Positions 10,801 through 19,528 of a stretch of DNA of 64,000 bases are shown in pieces; position 1 is the first letter of the stretch, and each line of letters begins with the position of its first letter. Source of the stretch: a virus. Both the position numbers and the translations under genes were made by a program. Location of the stretch: IMG/VR virus record IMGVR_UViG_3300034102_000864, positions 1 to 64,000 of that record; one strand, written 5' to 3'. The notes beneath the pieces were generated by a model. The model was not told the origin of the DNA, made no database searches, and was given only the letters and a program-made list of their open reading frames with translations.

Positions 10801-11131
10801 TGATGCTATATATCAATATTCTCTAAGTACTCCGTGGGACATTAGTACCACATCTTCTGATACTAAATTATTTAATGTCGGAGGTCAAGAGACAAATGCA
10901 AATGGACTTTATTTCAAACCCGATGGCAAAACTGTTTATATAGTTGGATCTACTGGTGATGCTGTGGTTTCTTATGACTTAGATATTCCTTGGGAGATAT
11001 CATCTTTTAGTAAGTCTTTGAATGTTGCTACACAAGAGGTTGGTTCTACAGGAGTTAGGTTAACTGAGGATCTATCAAAATTATACATTGTTGGATCTGC
11101 AAGATTGAATTCTTATGATTTTCTTACTTAA
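7886..11131 (+). CDS. Multi-propeller repeat virion protein with 20 blade-like repeats (1081 aa)
   Basis: About twenty repeats of 45-55 residues. Each is built as DGTK(V/M)Y(V/M)(V/L)G...(D)(T/A)(I/V)(Y/H)Q(Y/F).L.TAW(D/N/Q)(V/I).TASY, the DG-plus-strand pattern seen in WD40/YVTN-type beta-propeller blades. A higher-order repeat is visible: blades 2-4, 8-10 and 15-17 are nearly identical triplets (IYQYTL, then VHQFNL, then VYQYTL), so the chain looks like three related propellers of about 6-7 blades. Propellers on phage fibres usually mediate carbohydrate or protein binding; here that is inference. It lies in the fibre operon with a 1-base overlap upstream. No signal peptide or catalytic motif is seen. 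Confidence 0.75.
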   Translation: MVRKLIGNANQISGIYELDDSASLSNKLDNLSRYVYDNKSTPLIPGNIGNITDLYISPDETKLYVIDSSADTIYQNSLSDGYIFSDYNNLKSFLLSGQDGSPQGVYIGAAGTAMYIVGNTNDTIYQYTLSTAYDVSTISYSGISSLISARETNPTDITFSDDGTKVYVVGQTAAGAGLISLGEYVHQFNLTTAWNVGTAGYSTSFYVNPQTSTAPNGLTIGAGGTAMYVNNSTTVYQYTLGTAWQVNTASYTNKSLLVSGQDTTQSSIYFKDDGTKLYTVGAINDNVYEYSLGIPWDISTASYDTEFFYVGAQDATSTGLYIAPDGKNVYVTGSTSSRVNQYPLRTAWDLKTVDVTPSLFIGFLEGTAQSLYFKPDGTSVYILGSVGDRIYQIPLNTPWDLRTSGISSISAYPVAAQDITSVGVYIGAAGTAMYIVGSTSDTIYQYTLGTAYDVSTASYSGISSVISARETDPTDITFSDDGTKVYVVGQTGVGLPVASGEYVHQFNLSTAWNVGTAGYSTSFNVSQESAPTGVYIGAAGTAMYVVGTANDTVYQYTLGTAWQVNTASYTNVSFSINTQDAGPQSIYFKDDGTKMYMLGSTNDAIHQYSLSTAWNVSTASYENKSLYVGAHEGTSNGLYFSPDGTSIYIVGSGNDRVVRYPLSTAWDISTWVQSFYVGTQETVPNAIYFKPDGTIVYILGTSQDTIFQYSLTTPWDLTTASYTNKSFSITLFEVTPTGLHFSSDGTRVYVVGNTNDRVHLFKLATAWDISTAFNPYNIKSFSVNSQDTSPQGVYIGADGTAMYIMGDTNNTIYQYTLGTAYDVSTASYSGISSNITTRETVPQDLTFSDDGTKVYVVGQAAAGAGLIAGAEYVHQFNLTTAWNVGTAGYSTSFYVTTQTSSTPAGLTIGAGGTAMYVNNSSNVYQYTLGTAWEVNTSSYTSKTFVISTQDAGPQSIYFKDNGTKMYMLGSINDAIYQYSLSTPWDISTTSSDTKLFNVGGQETNANGLYFKPDGKTVYIVGSTGDAVVSYDLDIPWEISSFSKSLNVATQEVGSTGVRLTEDLSKLYIVGSARLNSYDFLT

Positions 11132-11141
11132 TCGTAATCAA

Positions 11142-11148
11142 ATAAATA
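11142..11148 (+). promoter_or_regulatory. T4-type late promoter core ATAAATA
   Basis: ATAAATA 15 bases upstream of the ATG of the 1361-aa fibre, in the 31-base gap after the propeller gene. It matches the T4/cyanophage late-promoter core. Confidence 0.6.
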
Positions 11149-11162
11149 TTTAAAAAATACCA

Positions 11163-14100
11163 ATGGCAGACAGAACAAGATATACTGCTAACTTAGTTTC
11201 TGATAATAATCTGTATGTAGATCCAACTACAGATAGGGTTGGTATAGGAACCACAAATCCAACATCAAAACTCTATGTTGTTGGTGATACTTATGTAACT
11301 GGAATTTTAACAGCAAATAGAATTTTCAGTAACGTTTATGGTGAATTTACGGGTGGATCAATAAGTGGTGCTGATATTGTTGGAACAGCATTAAGTATTT
11401 CAGGAATCTCCACCTTTACTAATGGACCTGTGTTCATTGGTTCTGGAACATCAACAGGAACAGCATCACAAAGACTTCAAGTAACTGGTGGTGCTTATGT
11501 TTCTGGTAATCTTGGTATAGGTCTTACAAATCCATCGCAATCTCTACACGTTCAAGGTAACGCCAGAGTTACTGGTGCGGTTTATGATTCTACAAATTCT
11601 GCAGGAACATCGGGTCAGGTTCTTCAATCAACTGTAACTGGGACACAGTGGGTTTCTGCCGCTCCTGCTGGTGCTGTTACTGGTTTAGTAATTAGAGATT
11701 CTAACAATAATATTGTTGGATCATCTGGTAGTATAACTCAATTAACTTTTGGTAGTGGATTTGGTGTAACTGGAACTACAGGTCCTGCTGGTATTGCTAC
11801 CGTTACACTATCCAGTAATCTTGTAGGAACATCATTATCTATTTCTGGTATAAGTACTCTTGGTGTTACTAGTACCACTAACTTAACAGCACAGCAACTG
11901 AATGTTTCTGGTGTTGTTACTGCTACTTCATTCTATGGATCTGGTGCTAATTTAACAGGATTAATTGCGAATACCGTAGCAACATCTTCTACAACGACAC
12001 CGCAATTTATTGGATTCTTAACCACTAACTCTGGAATTAGTACTTCTATTTTAGCAAGTTCCACTTTAACTTATATTCCTTCATCTGGAAATTTGGGTAT
12101 AGGGACCACTGCACCAACATCAAAACTTGACGTAGTTGGTAATGTAAGAGTTTCTGGTATTTCTACCCTCGGTATTACTTCCACTACTAATCTAACAGCA
12201 CAGCAACTTAATGTTTCTGGAATTTCTACATTCCAATCAAGTAACTTAAAGGTAAGAAACCCAACAAACACTTTTGAGTATTCTATTGTTGGTTCTGCAA
12301 TTGCAGCAAATAGAAATCTTACGATACCTTTACTTACTGGTGATGATACTATTGCAACTCTTGGTTTAGATCAAACTTTTACTGGTAATCAAACTTTCGG
12401 TGGAACATTATCTGCAACAGCAACAATTAGCTTAAGTGGTGCTGGTGCAGGCGCTCACTTGTTCGGTAGCAACCAAACAACAGGAAGTTTAACATTTGGT
12501 GGGACTTCTGGTACTGGCAATATTACTTTTGGTCGCGCTACAACATCTCAAACAACTAATATTCAAGCAGGTGTTACTGCTTCTGGAAACCAAAAAACAA
12601 TCAACCTTGGTACTAGTGGTGCTTCTGGATCCTTTACTCAAATCAATATTGGTCCAGGTCCTTCTGCTGGTGTTGGTACTGTTTTAATTAATACCGGCAC
12701 TAGACTCGGTATTGGTTCTGCAATTCCAAGAGCAGCACTTGATGTTGCAGGAGATGTAAGAGTTTCTGGTGTCGTCACAGCAACTACTTTTGTTGGTGCA
12801 TTAACAGGTACTGCTACCACAGCAACAAAACTTGAAACCGCAAGAACGTTCCAAATCACTGGTGACGTTGTTGCTTCTGCTATTTCCTTTGATGGTACCG
12901 GTAATGTATCATTAGCAGCTACCATTCAACCCAATAGTGTTGGTTTAGGAACAGATACGACTGGTGATTATGTAACAAACATTACAGGAACTTCAAACCA
13001 AATCACAGTTACTTCTGGAACTGGAGAAGGTTCGACACCTACATTAAGTATTCCAAGTCAATTTACAGCACCACAAGATGTAACAGTTACTAGAGATCTA
13101 CAAGTCAATCGTAACTTAAATGTCAATGGCAATATTACAATTGGTGGAACATCTGCAGCATTATTTTCACAAACATTAAGTATATTTGACCCAGACATTG
13201 TTCTTGGTTATAGGACTGATGCATTTGGGAATGATGTTTCGAATGATAGTACTGCAAATCACGGTGGTGTTGCTCTTGCATCTACTGAAGGAACTCCACT
13301 GGTTGATCTTTTTATTGCTGGTATTGAAACTAATCCTTCCACATATAAGAAAATTATGTGGTTCAAGTCTGGTACTTTTAGTGGACTTGGAACTGATGCT
13401 TGGTTAATTAACTATGCTGTTGGTATTGGTTCCACTCAAGTACCCAATGAAGTAAGACTTGCTGCTGGTAATGTCCAATTCACCCAAAATGATTTAGCAG
13501 TCGTAAGAAACATTAATGCAAGTGGTGTTGTAACCGCAATATCATTTAGTGGTAATGCTTCAAGTGCTACTTACGCCACAACAGCAGGAGTATCTACATC
13601 AGTTATTGGTGGTATTGGTTCCATAACTCAATTAAGTGTTTCTGGTGTCTCAACAGTCGGTTTCTTAACGGCAACTGGTATTTGGAATGCTGGTATTACA
13701 ACCTCTTCAAGAATTACCCTCAACGGAGCAAACAACACCGCAGACGGTGGAGGACAAATATATCTCAACGGAGCAACAGGAAATCGTATTGACTTTAATA
13801 CAAATGGTATTGCTACTCCTACGTTTACAACAAGAAGTGCAGGAACCAAGATAGTTTTATATCCAACTAGTACTCCTAGTACTTCTGTTGATTATGCATT
13901 TGGTATTGCTAGTAATATTTTATGGTCTTCTGTTAATGATTCCGGAGCATCATTTAGATGGTATGCAGGAACCACACAACTCGCAGACCTCAAAGGAACT
14001 GGTGAGTTAGTTATTGGTTCTACAAGTCTCACTGGAACCGCATCACAAAGACTTCAAGTGACTGGTGGTGCTTATGTCAGTGGTTCTGTTGGAATTGCAA

Positions 14101-15248
14101 CTACAAACCCAGTAGCATCTCTCCAAGTCAAAGATGCACTGGCATTTGAGACCACAAACACCACAACCACAACTACCTCGCAAGTCGCAGTAGATACTTT
14201 CGCAACGGCAACATTCCGTTCTGCAAAATATCAGGCACAAATCACCTGTCCTGGTCAAATCTCAGTCTTGGGTGGCATCACAACTGGTGGAAGAGGATAC
14301 ACTGCTGGAACATTCAATGTGACCTTCACAACCTCTTCTGGTAATGGTTCAGCAGCACAAGGAACTCTAGTAGTTTCAAATGGAACTGTAGGACAAATTA
14401 GTGTTTCTTCTGGTGGTTCTGGTTATACTGCTGGTGATGTTCTCACAGCATCAGGTGGTTCAGGACTTCAAGTTTCTGTCGGCACAACTTCAGGAACAGG
14501 TGCTATTCTCACTCTTGGTTCAATTACAAGTGCTGGTATTGGTTACACTGCTGGCGTTGGAGTTGGAACTACATCTCTTACATTCTTGGGTGGAACTGGA
14601 ACTGGTGCCGTAGGACTTGCAACGATCTTTGATGGTGTAATTACAAGTTCTACATTACTCCAACAACCAACTACAGGAACTGGTGGAACCACTTACTATT
14701 CTGGTTCTAACTATTCAACAGCATCAGTTCTTTCAGTCACTAGATCTGATTTGACAAATACCATCACAACAATCACTGGTTCTGTCGGTGTTTCTACATT
14801 TACATCACTTACAACACACGGATTATTTGTAAATGATATTATTCGTTCTTCAAGTACATCTAATGGATTAACTGCTGGTACTGATTATTATGTTGTGACC
14901 ACTCCAACTACAACAACATTTACACTTGGAACTTCTCTTGGTGTTGGAATTACATTCACTGCAGGAACTTCACTTTCAATTGGTTTCTTCCGCAATAGTG
15001 CAAATGCTGGTGGACAAGTTGCTTATACAAATGCAATCACTGGAGTTTCGACAAATCATCAGGTCAGTGATTTGATGGTTCTTCAAAATGGAACTAATGC
15101 TGACTTTATTGAATATGCAACGATTGCAAATGATGATGTTCTTGGAACGTTTGCTGCTGATATTTCTGGTGCGAATGCAAGATTATTATTCACGCCAACC
15201 TATCCAAACAATACCATTAAAGTCGCAAGACAGGCAATTACGGTATGA
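11163..15248 (+). CDS. Giant mosaic tail-fibre-like protein (1361 aa)
   Basis: A second mosaic fibre. The N-terminus (VGIGTTNPTSKLYVVGDTY, then TGILTANRIFSNVYGE) matches that of the 1938-aa fibre. Residues about 560-790 match a block of the same protein (ARTF.ITGDVVASAISFDG through NDLAVVRNINASG). After that block the proteins diverge: this one carries a C-terminal region with SGY(T) units (GGRGYTAGTF, GGSGYTAGDV) and a VSTFTSLTTHGLFVNDII unit of the recurring structural-protein type. Probably a trimeric fibre. The stop overlaps the next ATG (ATGA at 15245). The arrangement suggests two fibres that share shaft sequence and differ at the tip. Confidence 0.85.
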   Translation: MADRTRYTANLVSDNNLYVDPTTDRVGIGTTNPTSKLYVVGDTYVTGILTANRIFSNVYGEFTGGSISGADIVGTALSISGISTFTNGPVFIGSGTSTGTASQRLQVTGGAYVSGNLGIGLTNPSQSLHVQGNARVTGAVYDSTNSAGTSGQVLQSTVTGTQWVSAAPAGAVTGLVIRDSNNNIVGSSGSITQLTFGSGFGVTGTTGPAGIATVTLSSNLVGTSLSISGISTLGVTSTTNLTAQQLNVSGVVTATSFYGSGANLTGLIANTVATSSTTTPQFIGFLTTNSGISTSILASSTLTYIPSSGNLGIGTTAPTSKLDVVGNVRVSGISTLGITSTTNLTAQQLNVSGISTFQSSNLKVRNPTNTFEYSIVGSAIAANRNLTIPLLTGDDTIATLGLDQTFTGNQTFGGTLSATATISLSGAGAGAHLFGSNQTTGSLTFGGTSGTGNITFGRATTSQTTNIQAGVTASGNQKTINLGTSGASGSFTQINIGPGPSAGVGTVLINTGTRLGIGSAIPRAALDVAGDVRVSGVVTATTFVGALTGTATTATKLETARTFQITGDVVASAISFDGTGNVSLAATIQPNSVGLGTDTTGDYVTNITGTSNQITVTSGTGEGSTPTLSIPSQFTAPQDVTVTRDLQVNRNLNVNGNITIGGTSAALFSQTLSIFDPDIVLGYRTDAFGNDVSNDSTANHGGVALASTEGTPLVDLFIAGIETNPSTYKKIMWFKSGTFSGLGTDAWLINYAVGIGSTQVPNEVRLAAGNVQFTQNDLAVVRNINASGVVTAISFSGNASSATYATTAGVSTSVIGGIGSITQLSVSGVSTVGFLTATGIWNAGITTSSRITLNGANNTADGGGQIYLNGATGNRIDFNTNGIATPTFTTRSAGTKIVLYPTSTPSTSVDYAFGIASNILWSSVNDSGASFRWYAGTTQLADLKGTGELVIGSTSLTGTASQRLQVTGGAYVSGSVGIATTNPVASLQVKDALAFETTNTTTTTTSQVAVDTFATATFRSAKYQAQITCPGQISVLGGITTGGRGYTAGTFNVTFTTSSGNGSAAQGTLVVSNGTVGQISVSSGGSGYTAGDVLTASGGSGLQVSVGTTSGTGAILTLGSITSAGIGYTAGVGVGTTSLTFLGGTGTGAVGLATIFDGVITSSTLLQQPTTGTGGTTYYSGSNYSTASVLSVTRSDLTNTITTITGSVGVSTFTSLTTHGLFVNDIIRSSSTSNGLTAGTDYYVVTTPTTTTFTLGTSLGVGITFTAGTSLSIGFFRNSANAGGQVAYTNAITGVSTNHQVSDLMVLQNGTNADFIEYATIANDDVLGTFAADISGANARLLFTPTYPNNTIKVARQAITV

Positions 15249-16666
15249 GTATTATAAGAAACGGAATATTAAGTGCTGATTTAGACGCACCTATAACAGC
15301 ACCGACACTTAATTTAGACTTTGCAAACTCACAAAGTTTAGACCCACGTATTACATTCACTCGGGGTTCGATTGGAACTCGTGTGAATAAGAATGGATTG
15401 ATTGAGATAGTACCAGCAAATCAACCAAGATTTGATTATGACCCTATCAGTGGTGAGTGTAAGGGTTTATTGATTGAGGAACAGAGAACTAATTTAGTTA
15501 CGAACAGTACAAGTGCAACCTTTACTGGTCTTACTGGACTTTCAACCACAACTGATGGTTCATTAGCACCAGATGGAAATCCTGCAATTGTTTATATTCC
15601 AACAACATCTGCAACTTATCACGCGAGTAATAGTGACTTTTGTACTCTCAATTTAGATACTGTTGGAATTGCAACAGGTTCTAGTTTGGATGTAACTTAC
15701 TCTATGTGGATTAAAGATTATAATAGTAGTGATTTGGGAGTTTATTTTGTAACACAGGCAGATATTTCTGGAACATCTCCTTCTTATGCACTAAGAATTG
15801 CAAAACCAAAAGCACCAACTTGGATTGGTGGTACTTTAAATACTGGTTGGACAAGAAATTATGAAAAAATAGTACCATATCAAAATGGTTGGTATAGATT
15901 TATTCAGTCATACAGATATACAAGGCAGACAAGTTATAACAGATTGGCATTTTATATACAGATTTATAATAATCGTAACGTACAAACTTATCGTGGTGAT
16001 GGGACTTCTGGAATTTATATCTGGGGACCACAAGTAGAAACAGCAGTCTCACCATCACAAGCACCCTTTGAGACTTCTTATATTCCAACATCAGGTTCTC
16101 AAGTTACAAGAAGTCCAGATTTGGCACGACTTCAAGAACCTTATTTTTCTCCAATCTTTAATAAGTATGAGGGAAGTGTATCAGTTAATTACAATATTGA
16201 TAATCCTGTGGATACTGGAACTGTCTATGGATTGCAAAGGACCCAAACTTTATTTTACATTGGAGATAAAAATGATGTCACATATCAAGGATATGGAGTG
16301 AATATTAGTAGGTCAACTGCATTTGTGCATAGATTATCTGGTCAGGCATTTACTCAAACTGCTAATGCTTCAACTGGAAGTGTTTATGCATTAAATTCTC
16401 CAATCAATAATGGAAAATTTTGTTTTACATACGACCAAAATAAACTTAAAGTTTCTTGCGATGCTCTTAGTAATATAACTTCTTTAAATCGTTTAGGAAC
16501 TTATAATCAACAACAATCTATTACTACACAAGTTTTCAATGAACTTACAATTGGGTGGGGAAATAATTCTGGTTTTGGTAATAGATATATTACTGGAACC
16601 ATCAAATCTCTTCAATATTATCCAAAAGCATTAAATGATGCTGAGATGTTATATCTAACGAGGTAA
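15245..16666 (+). CDS. Lectin-like adhesin, paralogue 1 of 3 (473 aa)
   Basis: First of three tandem paralogues. All carry an N-terminal cassette LDPRITFTRGS.GTR, PRFDYDP and GLLIEE.R.NL, and a C-terminal LamG-like ending (here IKSLQYYPKALNDAEM). The central sequence is variable with a sulphur-poor beta pattern, as expected for a concanavalin A-like jelly roll. Many phages carry this cassette on tail or head fibres, and carbohydrate binding is inferred from the fold. The start overlaps the preceding stop by 4 bases (ATGA) and the next paralogue begins one base after the stop. Confidence 0.75.
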   Translation: MSIIRNGILSADLDAPITAPTLNLDFANSQSLDPRITFTRGSIGTRVNKNGLIEIVPANQPRFDYDPISGECKGLLIEEQRTNLVTNSTSATFTGLTGLSTTTDGSLAPDGNPAIVYIPTTSATYHASNSDFCTLNLDTVGIATGSSLDVTYSMWIKDYNSSDLGVYFVTQADISGTSPSYALRIAKPKAPTWIGGTLNTGWTRNYEKIVPYQNGWYRFIQSYRYTRQTSYNRLAFYIQIYNNRNVQTYRGDGTSGIYIWGPQVETAVSPSQAPFETSYIPTSGSQVTRSPDLARLQEPYFSPIFNKYEGSVSVNYNIDNPVDTGTVYGLQRTQTLFYIGDKNDVTYQGYGVNISRSTAFVHRLSGQAFTQTANASTGSVYALNSPINNGKFCFTYDQNKLKVSCDALSNITSLNRLGTYNQQQSITTQVFNELTIGWGNNSGFGNRYITGTIKSLQYYPKALNDAEMLYLTR

Positions 16667-16667
16667 T

Positions 16668-17969
16668 ATGTCTAAAATACTCATAGGTCGTGGTGATACT
16701 GATTTAAATTATCCAATCTGTCGTCCAAGTTTAGACTTGGATTTCACACAAGAAGAGTTAGATCCTCGCATTACATTCACCAGAGGAAGTATTGGAACTC
16801 GTGTCAATCGTAATCGTTTGATTGAAACTGTTGATGCAAATCAACCAAGATTTGATTATGACCCTGTGACTGGTGAGTGTAAGGGTTTATTGATTGAGGA
16901 GAGTAGGCAGAACTTATTTACAAATAGTAACGACTTTACAGTTTGGACTAAACAAACAACAGGAACTGGTGTAGTTGGCATTACAACAAATTATACTACT
17001 TCTCCTGATGGAACAACAAATGCAACCAGATATTTTATTCAAAATGGTGGAGGAACATTTTATTCCATTTTTAGAGGAGTATCTCCAATATCTGCAAATA
17101 CTTCATATTCATATTCAATTTTTGTAAAAGCAAGCACAACTGTTCCAGTTCCAGCATCTTCATTTACTTTGGTTGTCTTTGATGGATCTATTGCAAGTTT
17201 TGTTACTTATAATTTAAATACGGGAACTATTCAATCAACATTTGCGAATACCAATCTAACAATCGGTTCTGGTTCCACCATTACAAATTATGGAAATGGT
17301 TGGTACAGATGTGTATTTGTGTTTTCGCATTCTGTTGGTGGAAGTGGATTTCAATTTAAAGCAGATATAGGTTCAACAAGACACAATCAAGAATTGTTTA
17401 TTTACGGAGCACAATTAGAAGCAGGAGCATTTCCAACATCTTATATACCCACAACAGCATCCACAGTCACTCGTTCTGCTGATACTGCTTCTATGACTGG
17501 AACTAACTTCTCAAGTTGGTATAATCAAAATGAAGGAACGATATATGTTAATAATAAGATACCTTATACACCATCATCAGTTTCTTTATATTTTTTAATT
17601 TTTGGAATTAATGCTGGAAATAGACATAGTATTGAACAAACAACAGCAAATGGATTGACTTATATTACTCAAAATAGTGGTGGAATACAATACTGGAGCA
17701 CTTCTGGTTCTGGAGTATTACCCGCAAATACAAACAGAAAAACCACATATGCATATAGTTCTTCTAATATTAAAACTTTATTATCGGGAACTTCCAATCA
17801 AACTTATACATTTAGTGTGAAATCAACTACCGATGTTTATAAATCTATGACGACTATGTATATTGGAAGATTTAGTGATAGTTTATATTTTTTAAACGGA
17901 ACCATAAGTCGTCTCACTTATTACCCAAGAGCACTCAAACCAAATCAACTTCAACTCTTAACACAGTAA
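16668..17969 (+). CDS. Lectin-like adhesin, paralogue 2 of 3 (433 aa)
   Basis: Same layout as its neighbours: LDPRITFTRGSIGTRVN near residue 30, PRFDYDPVTGECKGLLIEE near 60-80, PTSYIPTTASTVTRSADTA near 250, and the C-terminal ISRLTYYPRALKPNQL. The segment TASMTGTNFSSWYNQ is shared with paralogue 3 but not 1, so the middle regions have been exchanged piecewise. Probably a concanavalin A-like glycan-binding fibre or decoration protein. Confidence 0.75.
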   Translation: MSKILIGRGDTDLNYPICRPSLDLDFTQEELDPRITFTRGSIGTRVNRNRLIETVDANQPRFDYDPVTGECKGLLIEESRQNLFTNSNDFTVWTKQTTGTGVVGITTNYTTSPDGTTNATRYFIQNGGGTFYSIFRGVSPISANTSYSYSIFVKASTTVPVPASSFTLVVFDGSIASFVTYNLNTGTIQSTFANTNLTIGSGSTITNYGNGWYRCVFVFSHSVGGSGFQFKADIGSTRHNQELFIYGAQLEAGAFPTSYIPTTASTVTRSADTASMTGTNFSSWYNQNEGTIYVNNKIPYTPSSVSLYFLIFGINAGNRHSIEQTTANGLTYITQNSGGIQYWSTSGSGVLPANTNRKTTYAYSSSNIKTLLSGTSNQTYTFSVKSTTDVYKSMTTMYIGRFSDSLYFLNGTISRLTYYPRALKPNQLQLLTQ

Positions 17970-17970
17970 G

Positions 17971-19182
17971 ATGTCTATACTTTCTCTTCAAAAACAATCA
18001 CAAAACACAGACTTTCCAAATGTTCGCCCATCTTTGGATTTGAGATTTGCTCTTGCGAAAAAGTTAGACCCACGCATTACATTCACTCGTGGAAGCACTG
18101 GAACTTATTTTGGTCCTGATGGTCTTATGAGAACTGCTGATGTGAATGAACCAAGATTCGACCACGATCCAATTTCAGGGCAAAGTTTGGGATTGTTGAT
18201 TGAGGAGAGTAGAATTAATCAATTAGTAAGAGGTGATATTGAAGGAACTGTTGGAGCACAACCAACTGGGATGCAACTTTTTGGTCCAAGTAATGGGCAA
18301 ACTGCTGTTGTATCAACTGATGTATTTTTAGGACCAAACGGACAATCTTGTAAACATACAAGAGGTACTTGGTCAGATAGTAATATTGGATACTTTGGTA
18401 GTGGAACAGTGACTGCTGGTTCCACTTATGTTTTTTCTGCTTATGTTTATATTCCTTCTTCGCAAGCAAAAAACTTTGAAGGGAAAACTGTAAGATTTTC
18501 TATGGAAAGTCCAAATACAGGTTCAACTCTTGCTTCTGCTGATGTAACAATTGTAGACAGATGGCAGAGAGTATGGGGAACTTGTGTTCCTTCTACGACT
18601 TCTGCTACTTGGGTTTTAAGAACAACTGCAAATACTGGTAGTTTCTTTTATACTGATTGCTGGCAATTAGAACTTGGTAGTCTTCCAACATCCTATATGC
18701 CTGCTTCTGGAGGTTCTCAATTCACAAGAAGTGCTGATACTGCTTCTATGACTGGAACTAATTTCTCAAGTTGGTATAATCAAAGTGAAGGAACTATTTC
18801 TGTAGATTGTGCAAGTCCTACACTATCTATTATTCCTGTTGCAATTTCTGATGGAACTGTAAGTAACAGATTTCAATTAGAGGTAGGTACAAATGCAAGA
18901 GGTGTTCGTGTTGTATTTAATGGAATACTTCAAACATCATATATTTCTTATACTTATAACACAAAACAAAAAATGATAATGAGTTATAGTTCAAGTTCTG
19001 TTAATTTTGTAAATGCTGGTGTTGTAGCAACTCTTATTAGACCACAAGGAATACCTAATGTAAATATTTTGAGAATAGGAGCAAATGTTGCTAATGCTGG
19101 TCAAAATAATTTACCAATAAGTCGTCTCACATACTATCCAATCCAACTCACCAATCAACAACTTATAAATTTAACCAACTAA
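17971..19182 (+). CDS. Lectin-like adhesin, paralogue 3 of 3 (403 aa)
   Basis: N-terminal LDPRITFTRGSTGTYF, PRFDHDPISGQSLGLLIEE, central RSADTASMTGTNFSSWYNQ and C-terminal ISRLTYYPIQLTNQQL place it with the two preceding paralogues. The N-terminal cassette has drifted (GTYFGPDGLM in place of GTRVN.N.LI). It is likely a jelly-roll carbohydrate-binding virion protein. It ends the tight three-gene array; a late-promoter core overlaps its stop. Confidence 0.75.
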   Translation: MSILSLQKQSQNTDFPNVRPSLDLRFALAKKLDPRITFTRGSTGTYFGPDGLMRTADVNEPRFDHDPISGQSLGLLIEESRINQLVRGDIEGTVGAQPTGMQLFGPSNGQTAVVSTDVFLGPNGQSCKHTRGTWSDSNIGYFGSGTVTAGSTYVFSAYVYIPSSQAKNFEGKTVRFSMESPNTGSTLASADVTIVDRWQRVWGTCVPSTTSATWVLRTTANTGSFFYTDCWQLELGSLPTSYMPASGGSQFTRSADTASMTGTNFSSWYNQSEGTISVDCASPTLSIIPVAISDGTVSNRFQLEVGTNARGVRVVFNGILQTSYISYTYNTKQKMIMSYSSSSVNFVNAGVVATLIRPQGIPNVNILRIGANVANAGQNNLPISRLTYYPIQLTNQQLINLTN

Positions 19183-19185
19183 ATA
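19179..19185 (+). promoter_or_regulatory. Late promoter core CTAAATA
   Basis: CTAAATA overlaps the stop of the lectin-like gene and lies 16 bases upstream of the ATG at 19201. Confidence 0.5.
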
Positions 19186-19200
19186 CTAATAAAACTCATT

Positions 19201-19521
19201 ATGATAGATTACTACCTAAAATTTACCACAGAAGAAGAAGCATTCCAAGCATTCAAGGAAGCAGGTTATACTTCACAAGATGAAGAAGGAAAAGAGTTTA
19301 TCATTTCAGCAACTCACCAGTATTGTGTCGATGAGGTTGGAACCATTTACAAAGGTGGTAAGTGGGAACCAAATGAATCTGGTGAGATTGTACTGATTGA
19401 AGAACCTGTGAGACTTGATGGTTGGCATATTAATGTAAGAATATTAAGTGGTGATATTGCTGAAAACTTGAAGGACTTTGTGATTGATAATCCCAAGACA
19501 CCTTATCGCATTTTCGGATAA
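19201..19521 (+). CDS. Small acidic protein in fibre operon (106 aa)
   Basis: Glu/Asp-rich protein starting MIDYYLKFTTEEEAFQAF, ending PYRIFG. It contains one Cys and no membrane segment. Small acidic proteins next to fibre genes are often assembly chaperones, but no known family is recognised, so that role is only a suggestion. The next fibre starts 7 bases after the stop. Confidence 0.75.
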   Translation: MIDYYLKFTTEEEAFQAFKEAGYTSQDEEGKEFIISATHQYCVDEVGTIYKGGKWEPNESGEIVLIEEPVRLDGWHINVRILSGDIAENLKDFVIDNPKTPYRIFG

Positions 19522-19528
19522 TAAGTAG

